Source: Tetrahymena elliotti 4EA (taxonomy: Eukaryota; Ciliophora; Oligohymenophorea; Hymenostomatida; Tetrahymenidae). From it: DNA of 64,000 bases. Below are positions 1 to 14,341 of this stretch, in pieces. The stretch is taken from positions 376,761-440,760 of the forward strand of contig JH720321.1 in the NCBI GenBank assembly GCA_000231825.2, written 5' to 3'. Below the pieces are notes generated by a model. It was not told the origin of the DNA. It made no database searches and worked only from the letters and a program-made list of their open reading frames with translations. Both the position numbers and the translations under genes were made by a program. Within the stretch, counting starts at the first letter, position 1; each line of letters starts with the position of its first letter.

Positions 1-1
1 A

Positions 2-286
2 TTGACTATAGATTAGTGGAATTTCGATCATATACAATATAGAGTTAGCAAGAATTTAGAAAATTGTGATAGATTAGGACTTAAAGTGAGGAACCTAGTG
101 AAAAATAGAAACTTAAAAAGGATATTTATACATTTTCTTCAGAACGCAAAATCTATGTGGTTGGATAACAGCAAAATCAAAAATATAAATTAATATTAGG
201 AATACATTGATTTATTTTTAAAAGCATATAATTATAGAATACTATCTTATGGGATATCTTATTACAAAAAACATAAAAAAAAATGA
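2..286 (+). CDS. 3' end of an unidentified protein gene (partial)
   Basis: A frame open from the window edge runs 94 codons with TAA/TAG read as Gln and ends at TGA 284-286. The product is basic and mixed in composition (segments such as CDRLGLKVRNLVKNRNLKR and QNAKSMWLD), and the first 180 bases are richer in G+C than the flanking DNA, which favours coding. The C-terminus is Lys-rich (YYKKHKKK). The rest of the gene lies to the left of the window. I do not recognise the family. A chance open frame of this length is possible in DNA where TGA is rare, so confidence is moderate. Confidence 0.5.
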
Positions 287-1321
287 AGTGCATGGAGTCA
301 TTAGAACCATGTTCTACATAATTACAATTATAATTCATAATATTTAGTATATGTTTTTTTACATTACTTTACAAAAAATTAAGAACGCTTTTGAAATTGT
401 TTGTTTTAGACCTTTTTTTAATTTTTTAAAATCTCAAAAAAAATTATTAATTATCATCAAACCTAATTAAATTTTGTCATTAAAAAGCATACTTATGAAT
501 AATCAACTAGTACGAAGGCAAGAAAAACTTCAAGTTTTTGGGAAAAAATATCAGATAAATAGTTGATACATTTTATTTTAAAAAACTAGATCATTAGCAT
601 ATTTTTACATGAAATTAAATCTTTCTGCAATACATTCTTCTACAGAGTTTGAGTAAATTGGTTTATTTCAAATATTCTGACTGATAAAATTTGCAATAAA
701 ACCAAAAAACAGCTGAATATGTATTTTTTAATTGCTTAAATAGCTAGATTATTCAACACATATTTCGCAAAATAAATATTGAATTTCTAATTTTTTTACC
801 TTTTTATTTTTTTCAATTTAATCATTTAAAATTTTGATTTTATAGAAAAATCCCAAATCAACAAAATATTAATAGCATATCATGCAATATTTATTTATTT
901 TTTTTTGCTTATAGTTCTGAATAAAAAGGTACTTGATAGATTAAAACTTAAAATATTGACATTAATTAGAAACACATTTAAATTAAGTTTTAGGGTTGAT
1001 TAATTACGAGTACTTTTAAAGATTTTAAATTAAGTTTAATTATTTTTAATTGATTCATTTACTAATATATTAATTTAAAACAGATTTGCAATTCACATTA
1101 TATTTGGAACTATTGAAGTCTTTACTATATTTTTGATTTTTAATTTGTAATAAAAAGAGATGGCTAATATAAAATATCTTTTACTTTAATCAATCGCATA
1201 ATAAATTGACAAATAATAATCAATAAAAAAATCTAACTATACTTAATAATTTATTAACGTCTAACCTAAATAATATTTTGATTTAATATAGAGTTCAATA
1301 AAATAAATAGGTTTATTCCAC
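287..1321. other. Intergenic, AT-rich
   Basis: About 1 kb of very AT-rich sequence with long A and T runs and frequent TGA in all frames. It separates the partial gene from the WD40 gene. I see no RNA gene, inverted repeat or conserved motif; the promoter of the WD40 gene must lie in its right part, but no element is recognisable. Confidence 0.6.
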
Positions 1322-4300
1322 ATGTCTTTTACTAATCCTTTTGAAATATTAGACAACATTGGAAGTAAATCTCTATCTTGCATTCAAATCTTTCTTTTGA
1401 ATTACACATACTTCATTTCATATCAATCCCTTAAAAATTATCTTTAAATTTAGGTCCAAGAGTCTTTGATATTCATAGCTAATAAAATATAGTGGCTTAT
1501 GAATCAGGTATCTTAAAATATTATTTTAAAGGTTTTCTAACAGAATTTTCATGAGGAAAGTTAGTAATTAAAAGCAAAATTATTGCAAGAAAAGGATATA
1601 TAAATTATAATGGACATATGATTTAGTTTTATTTGAACTTATCTCTATAAATAATAATAGGAAACGGCATATTATTGTGGGATTTAGAAGTTGATAAGAA
1701 AGTCAAACTTCATAACCATGAAAGTTAAGTACAAGCAGTATTCTTTGGAGGAAGTTTGGATGATAAATATATCATAAGTTTAGATGGATAGTTTAAAGTC
1801 AGCATTTTTATTAGTGAATGGGATTCTTTGAGAAGAGTGCATTAGATTTACGTTCCCCAAAAAAATAGGAAAAAACCAGTAAAAAGTGTGATTGCTAATT
1901 ATGATAAGAAAAACAATTTCATCCTAGTTTTGGAAAATGAGGATAATGGAGGCTATCGCCTTTCAGTGTGGGAATTTTAGAATGAAAAATTAACACTTTA
2001 ATTTATCAGTGACATTGAAAACAATAGCTCTGGCTTGTTTATTGACAGTTTTAATATTGTAGACTAAACTCATTCATCAACATAAATTGCAATTGCAGAA
2101 AAAAACTGTTTAAAATACTTTAAAATAGTTGAATAGAGTTAAGTTATTTTGACAAATAGAGTTCATCTAAAAGAAAATGTGATTAATATGTATATTAACC
2201 CAACTTATAATATAGTTGCTGCACTTCTTCATTCTGGAAAGATAATTCTAATAGACTAAATGGTAAAACGCTTAAAATTTTAGAAAATATTATTTAACTT
2301 TTCAATAAAAATATTTAAGTTTAGTTAAAAAGTCATTAGAATATTAAAGATTTTTCATAATTTAGGGAGAACTTGTTAGTTAGATAAGACACGATTCACT
2401 TATATTTAGTAGCATATCTACTGCAGATAATTTATTATTTTGTGGAGCCAACAATGGAACAATTTGTGTTTACGATATCAGTACTTGTAAAGTAATTTAG
2501 GAAACCCCTTATGACTTCTCAATCAGAAAGAGTGCAACTGTAAATATCAAGCCTTAAAATGACATCTTCACCTCATCTAGCTAACAAAGAAAATCATTTG
2601 GCTCAAGCTTCGATTATAAAGTCAGAAATAATTCAATCAAGAAAAAATAATCTGGACCAGCTATTTGCAGTCTCAAAAATTCAAGTAAAGAAAAATGAGC
2701 AAACAAGATTATTTTTTCATTTGCATTTATGTCTTTAAATTTTTTTAACAAATTGGATGATTGTTCCATGAAATTTATGTTGTATTTTAAAAATTTAGAT
2801 GATGGAAATTTGTTAGTTGTAATTTATTCTGATGGTACTACTATTGTTATGGACTCAAAGAACTAATCAGTTATTCACAAACAAGTAGGACATACAGGAA
2901 GAATTAATTAAGTAGCATGGGATAAAACAAATAAAAAGAGGCTTTATGCTGTTTCTGATGATGGATCTTTATCACTTTGGGACTTTAATGGAGATAGATG
3001 GCTACCTAAAATGAGAGATTTATCTTAAGCATTCGATAAGTAAATAATATTTATCTTAAAATGATATTTTATTTTTACAAATAAATAAGCTCAATAAATA
3101 GTTTCAGTAAAACTAACCAACAAATATTTTCTGAGTATCATTTAAGAGAGAAATAAGAAGAAGGAGATACAAATGGTAGTAAATAAAAAGCTATTTAAAT
3201 AAAGAGCATATGTTTAAATTAGCTTAAAGAGGAAATATATTGTGGAGATAATAAAGGAAATTTATACATTTTAGATCAAGCAAGTGGAAAATACATTAAT
3301 AAGTATAATTTATCAGGATTTAAAATAAGTTAGATGTCTATATCCCCTGGCTTTAAGTATTTAGGTGTGTATTTAGTGACAGGACTAACACTGCTTTTTG
3401 ACTGCGCTAATAGATTTTAACTTTAAATAAAACTTGAAGACTCTTAAGAAAGACAAGCCCATTCTATTTATCCAGGTATAATTTAATCTAATTCTCATGA
3501 AAAATTATTGCTTAATTTATTTTAATAAATGAATTGAATCAGGTATTATACTACTTGAAGATTCGACTAATGCAAAGTAATCTTTCAAAGATAGTTTTAA
3601 TTTAAATACAATCAATAATGTCGATAAAAGTTTTATCTCTATTTTGAATGGAAATAATAATAAATCCAAATAGTACTACTATTCTAGTAAAAGTGATAGT
3701 AAATTCTTAGCTATCACCGTGCACAGCTAAAATTCATTAAGATTGCATTCTATTTAATAAACTGATATTAATCAAATGAATTCAATTGTTCTTGCTAATT
3801 TCTCTGTTGAAGGTAAATATATATTAACAGTTTTAATTAAAATTAAGACTTTAAAATGTATATAAATTAATGATTTTTTATTAAAAAAATCAAATTAAAA
3901 AGGATTAATCCAATCTTTTGCTTCTCATCCCAGTAATCAGTATGTTCTTATCCTTTCTAATATTGGCTATGTTTATGTATTTAATATTAAGAGTTCCGAA
4001 CTTAGAGGTAAAATAGATGTGCCTAAACATTCCTAGAGTAACTCAAACATATTTATTTAATTACTTTTTTATTAAAGTATTTTTGAAATATAATTATTAG
4101 GGATAAGTATTGATCCAAGTGGGCTTTATTTTAGTATTACTGCTTTCAGTTCTTTAGGAGAAGATAAAGAATCTTATTTAAATGCAAATATTTTTAATAG
4201 TAGTTATAATTCTATAATGAGAACAGATAAATCTATACTTACTATTTACAACCCTTAGAAAGAAGTAGATTTATTCTTCAAAAAAAAGCCTGATGTTAGT

Positions 4301-5950
4301 AAACAAATTTAACTTTAAATATTTTATGTAAATAATTATTTGATAAAAAGAGCCAAATCGAGCCATATTATATGAGATCGGTACTGGTAATCTTGTTGGT
4401 GAAATACCAAGTCTATTTAATATAGAATGCATATAGTTTTCTGATGAGGGGAAGTTTTTAGCCATAGGTTAATAATATTTTTTTTATGATATCCTTTGTT
4501 TAATCCTTGATAATACATTAGGTAGCAATACTGGAATTATTTCATTGTGGTCTACTTGCTAAGAAGTGAGAGAAAACATTTTTGAAGTACTTGATTAAAT
4601 GAAAATAAAAGAAGATTTTTGGAGAGATTTTCCTATTTACCTTGCACCGTAAAATAATAATTGTTGTTATATTGAGTTAATAATTATTTAATTTTCTTAT
4701 TAAAGCAAAGAAAACATACTGGATGAAAACATTTATAATGGAAATATTGACCAAACACATAATGATGACTTTTAAGAGAGAGAGAAAAAACCCTAAGATG
4801 ATATAAGTGTCAACCTTTCTACAAAAAGTATTCAAATAGGAACAAACTTTTTCTAAAAGTAAGGAGTTCCTAAAACATTTAGAGATTCTATTAAAGAGTA
4901 AATTTAACATTTAATAAAAAAATTTGACAAATATTCAATATTTTATAGCAAGGAGGCAAGCCGCATAATAGACCCCAAAGGATTTTAGAACTAATAGTTT
5001 TCACCAGAGCAAGATAAATTCTAATAATCTAAAGTTAAATCAATGTAATTTTATGACACTTAAAATAAACTACCATTAAGCAGTGTAGGAGGAACTTATA
5101 ACAACCTCTAGTTTAAAAACTATGAATAGAATTAAAATGAATAAGGAAATTAAGATAGATTTTATAGAAGTAAGAATGACCTTCAAGCATTATAAAAATA
5201 ACTTCAAAATCCTTAAAAAAATGATCTTCCACCTTAAGAATCAAGTAATTTATTAACACTCTAATACTATTAAAAATATTTTGTTCAGAATTTTAATCAA
5301 TTTTCAATTAAATTAATCTTCAACACCAAAAATAAAAACTCTTTAAATCAACAAATTTAATAAAATTAGTAAAAGCTTAATAAGAAAGATCGAATTTGAC
5401 TTAAGAAAAACTAAGAGAATTGAATTTTAGAAATAAGGAGATTGATAGATTAAGCTAAACATAGTCCTAACAGTAAAAAAATATTCCTAAAGATAACTAC
5501 ATAGATCCTTCTCATTAGTCGTTTACTCCTTTCTCATAAAAGTAAAAGTTAGAATAATAGTAATAGCTCTAGGAAGGGAATAATCATTAAAACATTAGAT
5601 AAAATCCAAGAGAGAGATAATTAGAACCATCTGATATAGATGATGATGTTATAGTTAAACAACTAACATAGCAAAGTAAAGAATATTCTCCTGATGAAGC
5701 AGCTTGGAGATAATAATAATAATAAAGTAAGAAAGTGTTATAAAATAACTAAATTAGATAACCAATTAGTAATAATATAAGAGTTCCTTAAGAATATGAC
5801 GATATTCCTAGTCCTTCTAGTATTAGATAAAGTGAGAGATCAGACTCTTAATTTGATTAAATTGAAAGGTTTGAAGCAAGATTAAAAAATAATAAAGCTC
5901 AGTAATCTTAGTATTCAAAATAATTCTAATATCAACAATAATATTAGTGA
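1322..5950 (+). CDS. Large WD40-repeat protein with Gln/Asn-rich C-terminal tail
   Basis: The gene starts at ATG 1322 (MSFTNPFEILDNIGS) and ends at TGA 5948-5950; it has several introns, the first at 1365-1453. The exact joins between about 1505 and 1670 could not be settled by eye. WD40-type blades are visible from their closing strands: NGILLWDLE (about 1665), GTICVYDIS (2460), GSLSLWDFN (2965), GNLYILDQ (3255) and GIISLWST (4520). From about 4700 to the stop the protein becomes hydrophilic and rich in Gln, Asn and Ser, probably disordered. The order of two beta-propellers followed by an amphipathic segment after the last blade (EVRENIFEVLDQMK) recalls the MABP1/WDR62 family of scaffold proteins, but this is inference. 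Such proteins act as protein-interaction platforms, often at cilia or basal bodies in ciliates. It is convergent with the next gene. Confidence 0.8.
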
Positions 5951-6711
5951 GTAAAGATGACTCAATTATTTATATCTCTGTATTTATATAAGTAATTATA
6001 TAACTTTTAAACTTCTTCATATTATTTTCCTTTTTCTTAAGTTTTTATCAAAAACAATTCAAACTTCAACTTAAATTAAAATATTTTTCTTATTTGTAAA
6101 ATTATTAATCTATTATATTTATACATAAAATGTAATCTCATGTATTAATTTTAAATAATAATAAGCATTATCTAAATAATTTAAGAATAATCTGATATTA
6201 AATCAAACAAATATTTTGCAAAAATGTATTCTTCTTTTTTTCTCTTTAAAAATATGATGCAAAAAACTACAAAATACCTAAAAAACATACTAAAAATACA
6301 TTTTATTATTAAAGCAACAATAATAAGACAATTCTAATTCAGATAAACCAAATTGATTTGTTAAAATAAGAAAAATTAAAAGCATTTATATAAAATTAAA
6401 GAAACTAAAATGTATCAGAGAACTTTAATTTACAATGATTAATACAATTGCAAATAATACTAAATTAAAATAATTAGGGGGTGGGTCTAAATTCATGAAA
6501 TAAATATCAGAAAAGTTGTATTAAGAGCAATTAAATTATAAAATAGAGGTTTCGTTATCAATAAAGAGAAAAGTACCTTTTATTTTAAATAGATTAGTGT
6601 AATTTTTTTGTTAGGAATACAAAATAAAATAATAATTTTTTTGTGAAAATTAATATATTAATTAATAATAAATTTTAATAACATATTTAAAATAATTGTT
6701 TAGGAGTTTCA
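5951..6711. other. Intergenic between convergent genes
   Basis: About 760 bp of AT-rich sequence between the stops of the WD40 gene (+) and the cyclic-nucleotide-binding gene (-). It must hold both 3' untranslated regions. I see no further gene or structured repeat in it. Confidence 0.6.
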
Positions 6712-9700
6712 TCAATTTTATTTAATAAATCTTATTGGACAAGGTTTTTTGATTGGAAATCCCCCTGTTTTTATTGATATATTATCACCTTATTTAAATA
6801 TTTTATTGTGAGTTGGCATGTGTAATTTATGGTTTATTTGAAGATCAATTTTTTCCTGATTTAGTTTTTCATCATAAATTGAAAAGCTCTTTTTAGGAGT
6901 ACTTAAAATTAAAGAATCTCTTTTGCTATCAGAAAATACTCTTGATTCGTCCCTTTCTCCAAAAGGGGTTATAGATTGTAATATTGTTTGATTTTATAAT
7001 CCAAAAGAACTATTATTACAATTTTGATAATAGATTGGCTCTAAACTAAAACTTTGACTAACACTTGAATTATTTTATTAAATCTTTCCTAAGCATAAAA
7101 ATTGCTATTATTTTAAAACTGAGGTTTTGAGTATATTTCCAAATAGTTCTTGTTGTAATTCTAATATCTAAGAATTCCTTCTTGAGCTATTGAGATACTA
7201 GTTATAACTTGATTTGCATCTATAGTTATCTCTACTAGTTTAGCTACCTCTTTTAGTTACTTTCAGAGGAGATAGTTGTATCCTGTTTAAATTAAAAAAT
7301 AAATTATTATTTGATTTAATATATTTCTAAAATTCTTACTATGTTGAAAATGTTGAGGATTCTTACATAAGCTCTTACTATTCATAATTAATTTTTTCAT
7401 CTATCTAGGGTTTCATAAGCCTTTAAAATTTCAATTTATCTAGGATTTATTTCTTATCTTTATTCTAATGGTAATATTTTCTGAAGGAATTTCCTTCAAT
7501 AATAGATGGTGTCATAATTTATGTAGATGGTGTTCCTAAAAAAGAAGTATTTTTATCTTGTTGAATACTATTTTCTCCAAGATTTTATGATATTAAACTC
7601 TAATTCAAGCTTGAATTAAGATTCTTTGCTTCAATAGCTTTTCTTTTATTTTGTGTTTTTGATCTTTAATCAGTTTTTGTTTATGGTCTTTTTACTCCAT
7701 TCCCGATAGCATCCATTAGCTTATCATAAAATTTCTAGCTTGTAATTTTTTCTTTAGAATTTGTTAGGTGATCCCAGAAATGTTTTTTTTTCTCAAAATT
7801 TTCTTCATTTGTGTTTTCATGAAACATTCTTAAATCAATCATAATACCTTTATCTGAGTTTTTTTTATCTGGGCTTTCTAATTTTACATCAATTAAATCA
7901 TCTTTTCTTATTATTGAACTTTTATCAATTCCTTCTTTTTCATTTATTTAACCATCAGCTAAATTTGATTCTTTAATTTATGACAGACTAAATAACTCCT
8001 TATTATTTGGTATATTTTATTTTTTTCTTTGTCCTTATTGAGTTAATTTAGATCTAGTGGATACCTCTTTATCTTAATCAAAATTTTATAAGGATTTTTT
8101 TTTTGAATTTTATGATGATGTGCTAGATTTTCTATTTTAGGGTGATTAATTCTTAGATTTTTATTTTAAATTAGGAGAATCTTTGTCTTGTGCTAGTGGA
8201 GATTTTTGTTCTTATATGTTAGAGTTTATTTTATTTATTTATTTTTATTATTCTTGGAACCTTTTTAAGAGAACCATGTTTTGTTAAATTTGAATTAGAT
8301 CTTTTGATCTTTCTTAAAAAAACTATCTGTTTAAATATTCTTATTTTAAATTAAAATATTTTGTTGTTTGTATAGGTGAATTTAAAGAAACATATTAATC
8401 GTTGTAATTCAATTAGCTTACATTCAATTTATTTCCTTCAGAAATATTTTTCATGTAATGAGTAAAACTGTCATGAATTTCTTTTTTCTCTATTGATGTA
8501 GAAGGGCAATCAATTTAAGAAGATGAGAATTTTCTTTGATGGAGATTTATTATATTATTAGATGCTTCTTAGTAGACATTTTATATATTATTAATGTAAT
8601 TGTCTTTGAATCCCTTATAATATGATTTTGATTAAAATTTTTCGCTTGGAGCATATAAAGGTTTTAGTACCTCATTTAGTTAATTTTTTATATTTTTTTG
8701 TTCTGGCATTTTTGGCACTTGTTACTACTTATTTTCTGCATTTAACTAAGAAAAGAATTATCTCTACCAGTTTCTTTTTACTCTTAAATTGTTTTAAAGC
8801 ATCTCCCAAATATTATTCTGGTTGCAAACAATTTTGACTAATTTCTATTAAAAATACTAATTCATTAATCTGCTATAAATAATAAACTTATCTTACCTAT
8901 AAAGATAATTTATACAAAACCCCAGCTTCAGATATGCAAGTTGCTTGAGTTTTCCTTTTCTCTAAATGAAGAAGTTCATCATCTCCAAAATATGTATTAG
9001 GTCCATAAATGCACATTCTTACTCTTTCAGAATAGTCTGCATAATTTTTAATCTAGGCCTTGACATTTTTCTTATAATTAAAAAGAGGAATGCTAGCAAG
9101 TTCAAGCACTTTTTAATGGTTTTCATCAGGTTTTATCTTTTTTGTAATCTGTTAATGAGATTTTATTTATTTAATAAAGCCAAATTCATAAATTCTAATA
9201 AAATTTTACTTCAAACTCCCCTTAGTAAACAAAGTAAATGTAGTCTGATTCTTCTTATTCTTTGTAAATGATCTAATTTAAGTAGCAATCAACAATTTCA
9301 AAACACACTAAGAGATTCATCATCTATCTGCCCCAGTCATGAAAAAAATCAAAACTATAAAGGAAGTCTAGAGAAGAATTGTATTGCTTTTAATTTTTTT
9401 CTTTTGGAAGTAATTCATATTATTGTTAACTAATTTTGATCAAGTGAGAATCTTCTCTTGCTATAATAATTTAAGATCTAAGTTTATTGTACATAAGTTC
9501 AAATTCCCCAAAATTATTTCCAAGTTTAAGAGAATCAACTAAAATTGTATCATTTAACTCCTCACTTATTTCAAACCACTCCAAAGGGCCATCCTTATTT
9601 TTAACTTTTGACAATTAATTTTGCATAAATTTATTTTTAAATAAATGAATACATACTTGCTTGCATTTTTTTATTGATTTCGTCTTGTAATGTTTGTTGC

Positions 9701-10565
9701 TTGATGTATTCCCAAGCTTAAGAAAAATCAACATTCCTCCCATCAATTTCTTTCTCATGAGTCCCTTTTGTTCCTATCTCTATCCCATTGCCTCCTTATT
9801 ATATGAATTATTATTGATGTTAATTATTCTAATTATTTTGCTAAGCCATTTAATTTATTTCTAATTACTTTAATTTACAAAATTAACAATTTTTTATTCA
9901 GAATAATTTTACTTGTTATGCAGCTTTTGGTGTGTTGTATACAACCAGCGATTTTGGATTTCTTATCAGCGCAAAGAAAGATCCTTCAAGGATAACAAAC
10001 ATTTCAGTGCTTTTTTAACCTATCGAATAAATAATCTCGCCCTTCTTTACAAACTAATATTCAATGCTTTTCAAAAGAGAGAGGTAATTACTAAAGGGAA
10101 GAGTTTTTTTATAATCATCAAAAAACCAGTAATTTTTAAGAGCATTTCCAAGATTTATAAGATCTGTAGGAGTTTTCCTTTCCTTTTAAATAATGTTTTT
10201 GACATTCTGTTTTATAATTTAAGGAATGATAAGCGAATGTTTTAGTAAAAAGTGAGAGAATTAATTTATGTTATAAACAAATTATACATGATTACATTTG
10301 CATTAAAAAAGTCTAACTATTTTTCTTCAACCAAAATAGAACCTTTTTTGTAAGAAGTTTTTTCAAAGGAATACTAGGAATTCTTCAATGAATAAATAGA
10401 TTTATTTTAATCAATCGTAATTTCTTCATCATTTTTGTTTTAAAAAAATGCACTTGAGTCAATTTCATTATGAGCTTTCTTTTTATTATTGATGTCATAT
10501 TGTCCTTGTTTTTTATCTTTCATAAAGCTATTATTGCCTTATTTTCTGGCTGAATTAGATGACAT
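6712..10565 (-). CDS. Protein with two tandem cyclic-nucleotide-binding domains
   Basis: Read on the minus strand from ATG 10565-10563 (MSSNSARKQG) to TGA 6714-6712, with several introns; the intron at 10295-10207 joins in phase. The first cNMP-binding domain lies at about 10150-9450: FVKKGEIIYSIGQKSTEMFVI and then the phosphate-binding cassette NFGEFELMYNKLRS. The second lies at about 9300-8880: YKEQEESDYIYFVYQGEFE and YFGDDELLHLEKRKTQAT. The cassette Glu and Arg are kept in the first domain; the second has Asp for Glu and Lys/Arg at the Arg site. Two adjacent domains are the arrangement of protein kinase A regulatory subunits, but this protein has a long Gln/Asn/Ser-rich C-terminal half (8850-6712) and I did not see an R-subunit inhibitor sequence, so it may be another cAMP/cGMP effector. 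Ciliates have many proteins of this kind, often linked to ciliary signalling. Confidence 0.82.
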
Positions 10566-11910
10566 TTTAGAGAGTTTTATTTTGAAATAGCAAGATCAAT
10601 AAGAAATAATTATGATGAAATATATACTATAAACAGGAAGGATACTGTTAAAATTATACAGTAAAAACTAAAGTTTTTAGTAAAATATAATTAATAGTCT
10701 TTTATTATGACCAATCCTTAATTAAAATTAATATCTAAAATTTTTGATAATTACTTGTAATTTTTCTTTTCTGCATCTATAAATAATTTAACAAACAAAC
10801 TAAAACCAACAAAATTAGAATTACATTAACCAAATCCTGAAGAAAATTTACAAAAATATAATTATCTTACTATTTCTTCTAACCCATTAAATATTTCACT
10901 AATATTTTGGTTTACTTTGTGTATATCATAATTATAATCTTTCTAATTATAAAATTTATTTATTTAATCAAAAATAAAACTCCTCTAAAACAACACAGCT
11001 CTTTCCAAATATTATAGAAATTTGTATTTTTTAATTCTTTGTAGTGAATTTCAGAAATATCTCTTAGGGATAGTGTATTTCTATAATAATAAATAGTCAG
11101 AAATTTAAAAAAAGTGGTAAGAACATATTTGATTAAACTGTTTTTTTGGAATTGTTCATTTTAGTAAAAAATTTCATATTTTTAATGTTATTTTAAAAGA
11201 TTAATAATAAAGATTTAAATAGACCTTAGGCAAGTAAAGAATTTTAAAACTATTTATTAATAATAACAAAAAATATTTACTCTCTCACATAAATTTGTAT
11301 TTAAATTTTAATGAACTTTAATTTGATTTAAAATGATTTTCAAATAAATTAATAATTATTTTCCAAACAGATTTATTAAATTAATTAATTTTGTTGGGTT
11401 GAATGATACATTTAAAAAAATAATTTCTTTTTTTTAAGAGAAGGCGTTTAAAAGAAAGAAAATGAAAGTTAAATTGATTTTAAATATAATTTAATTTAGG
11501 GCTAAGAATGAAGGATTGTAAAATGAATGAATGAATAGATTTAAATAATTAGAAAATTTGAGAAAAGATTTGGAAAAAATAAATGAGGAGATAGATATTC
11601 AAGAGGGAAGGTTTTTAGAATGATAGATAGAATGTGCTTAGTTTTTCTTAATTAAATATATATCTTAAGAAAGGTCTAAATATTAGATACTTTTAAATAA
11701 AAAAAATTAGTTTAATTGAAATATTGATTGATTGATTCATTTATTCATTCATCTTCTCCTGCGTTCGCAATAAATAAACAAATAATCAAGCAAACAAACA
11801 AAAAAATAAGCAAAGCTAAAGAGTAGAATTAAAGGATTTAGTTTAGCAAAAAGGAAATAAAATAATTTTAAATAAGTTAGAAAGAAAGTAATTAAGGAAG
11901 TTATAAAAGA
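10566..11910. other. Divergent intergenic region with tetranucleotide tracts
   Basis: About 1.3 kb between two divergently transcribed genes, so it should hold both promoters. Most is featureless AT-rich DNA. The right part (11728-11815) has runs of 4-base units described separately. No open frame with coding character was seen. Confidence 0.6.
11728..11815. repeat. Degenerate tetranucleotide tracts upstream of mL46 gene
   Basis: Runs of ATTG/ATTC units are followed by AAAC/AAGC units (for example CAAGCAAACAAACAAA). They lie about 100-180 bases before the ATG of the mL46 gene and probably in its 5' leader or promoter. Confidence 0.6.
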
Positions 11911-12840
11911 ATGATTGCAAGAATTGGATTACAATTATTAAATGCTTCCAACAAGAATTCTGTTGGAGCTATTAACTTGAGTGAAAAATCAATTGCTTCT
12001 TTTTCAATTATCAAGAAAAAGAAGAAATCAGACAACGCAAATGATGATAAAAAGAGATTAGAAGATAATCAATAATTATTGTTGGACAAGTTTAAATAAA
12101 GAAAGACAACTCGTTATGCTTAAACTAAGGACGGTTTTAGAGTAGATGTTGGTTTAGTCATTAACCGTTATCCTATTTTCTTAAATTTAGAAAAATATGA
12201 ATTGGATAGAATGAAATATCGTACTTTATACTAAAAGAAATATAAACGTCATTTGGAAATTCCTGAAGATTTAACTGACTTTAACTTTAAAGATCCTTAG
12301 ATGGAAGCAGAAGAAACAAATATTGATAATATTGCTACTCACTTCATTGATTTGGGTGCTGGTGAAAAAATTGAATATTGCGAATCTTCTAAATATTACA
12401 GAAAAGTAGATCCTGAAGTATCTGACCCAAGATCTCTTTAATATGCTCCCTGTCATAGAACTTACTTGCTCATGAAGGACCCTACTATTAATTAATATGT
12501 TTTCCCTACTCGTCCTGTACTTGATCGTGAAATTTTGAATGAAGCTAAGTTGCTTCTTTGGGAAAAAATCTCTAACTTAAAGTTCCAAGTCAGTCATGCT
12601 GCTGTTATTCCTAATTTTGCTGCCAGAAGAGATTTTTATGCACACGAACTAAGCAATCCTATGAATAGAAATTTAAAGGGTGTTAAAACATTTTACTTCA
12701 TCGCTACTCACGTTCAAGGTATTCCCTGGATTAATCCCGAAGTCTACCAAGAATACTTGTGGACACCTAAAAGACACTTCTAAAATTATGTTTCCAAAGA
12801 GTATTATGAGTAATTTATTAATGCCATGCACGATGTTTGA
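11911..12840 (+). CDS. Probable mitochondrial ribosomal protein mL46
   Basis: A single uninterrupted frame of 309 codons from ATG 11911 to TGA 12838-12840, no introns. The N-terminus (MIARIGLQLLNASNKNS) is basic, lacks acidic residues and is suited to a mitochondrial targeting peptide. The middle has HRTYLLMKDPTINQYVFPTR followed by a helix (LLLWEKISNLKF), matching the mL46 pattern of a hydrophobic strand, then W/Y-x-FP, then a helix. The C-terminus has GVKTFYFIATHVQGIPWIN and YLWTPKRHFQNYV, matching the family's end, where a phenylalanine-rich strand is followed by a Y-x-W-x-x-K/R-x-x motif. mL46 has a Nudix-like fold without Nudix activity and sits in the large mitoribosomal subunit near mL45/mL40-type proteins. 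Length fits the family. The assignment rests on pattern memory, so other mitochondrial proteins with a Nudix-like fold remain possible. Confidence 0.62.
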
Positions 12841-14341
12841 AAATAAATGCACTCAAATATCAATCACACACATACAAACATACTTAAAATATTTTAATTT
12901 AATCAAATTTATTTGTAAATTGTATTTTTTATTTTTAAATTACTGGGCTAGTTTTTAGATACAAAGTATTATTTAATTCATTCAAAACATTCATTTTTAC
13001 ATTTTTATATTTAAAGAAGTATTTTGCACTTACTTAAAACTATCATTTAATTAAATCATTTTTTCTCGAATTTATGTTTGAAAATACATTTTATAATTCA
13101 CTTTATTCATTTATGAATTTTCAAAAAGATATTTTTTTATTAAAATGAAATAATTATTTTTGTTACAAACAAATAAGCAAAATAATTAAAATTTCATTTA
13201 AATTTATTTAACCATTTCTAAAATATTTTATTTTTTAGTAAATTAATTTACAAGCTCTTTTTAAAAGAATAGTTTAAAAATCCAGAAAAAGAAGTCTAGC
13301 TTTATAATGAAAATATTCATAATTTTCTGCTTTTACTAACAACTAGCTGAACCTAACTATAAAAAAAGTTTATAAGGTATATAGAAGAGCATTTCCTTAA
13401 AAAATAGTGGAGTAATATAAAGTGATGTTAATATTTGAAAAAGCAACTTAAATTTAAAATAAATTTATGATACCTAATAAGCTAACTAGTTATCTATTAG
13501 ATTTATAAAAAACATTTAAATATTTTCAAATTCATAAATTTTTTTAAATTTATTTCTTTAAAATATTTAAAATTAATTTGGATGTCAAAAACTCAAAATG
13601 AATGCATCAAAATAATAAGAGTTTTTTGAACATGATTTTCAGTGAGAAAACAGTTTAAGAAAAAATAAAATTCAGCTAATGAGACAATTAAGCAATAGCT
13701 TTTTATTTACAATTTCAAAAAATAATTAAAAAAAATGTAGAAAACAGGATGTTTTGGTATGTTTATAATTTGATAAGAAATTATTAATTTTATTTTCCAA
13801 AAAAATTATGAATAAATTATTAGCAAAGTCAATTCAATATTGTTCTAATAATTGGATGAAAATCCATATTCATAAGAAACTTTAAAAATAGCAAATAAAT
13901 TTGTGCATTAAAAAAAATTGATATGTTTGATTGTTTTTAGATTAATTTTTATTTTTTTATTAAGTGCAATGGATAATTCTTATTTTGATTATTAAATATA
14001 CTGTCCTGTCTCTGTTAAATAAGAAAATATTATTTAAATTAACAAACAATTTTACAAAAAAAAAACTATTTTGATAGAATGTATGTAAAATGAAAAATTT
14101 TTAAAATAGTAAAAAATAAATTAAAATTTGTGTAAATTCTTGTTAATATGAAATAATTTATAAGCTAAAATTTAAGAAACTAACTAAAAATATAATTGCT
14201 GTCTTTAAAAAAATCTTTTGTAACCAAAAACACTTCTTTATTTGTTGATTTATTGTTAGCAAAAGTCAATTTTTAATTCATTTAATTTTGATTTTATATC
14301 AAGTTTTTTCGACTAGATAATATATAATCTAATAAGGTAGT
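12841..14341. other. Intergenic, AT-rich
   Basis: About 1.5 kb between two genes on the same strand. It is rich in A and T runs with TGA in all frames. Nothing recognisable was found; it must include the 3' end of the mL46 transcript and the promoter of the channel gene. Confidence 0.6.
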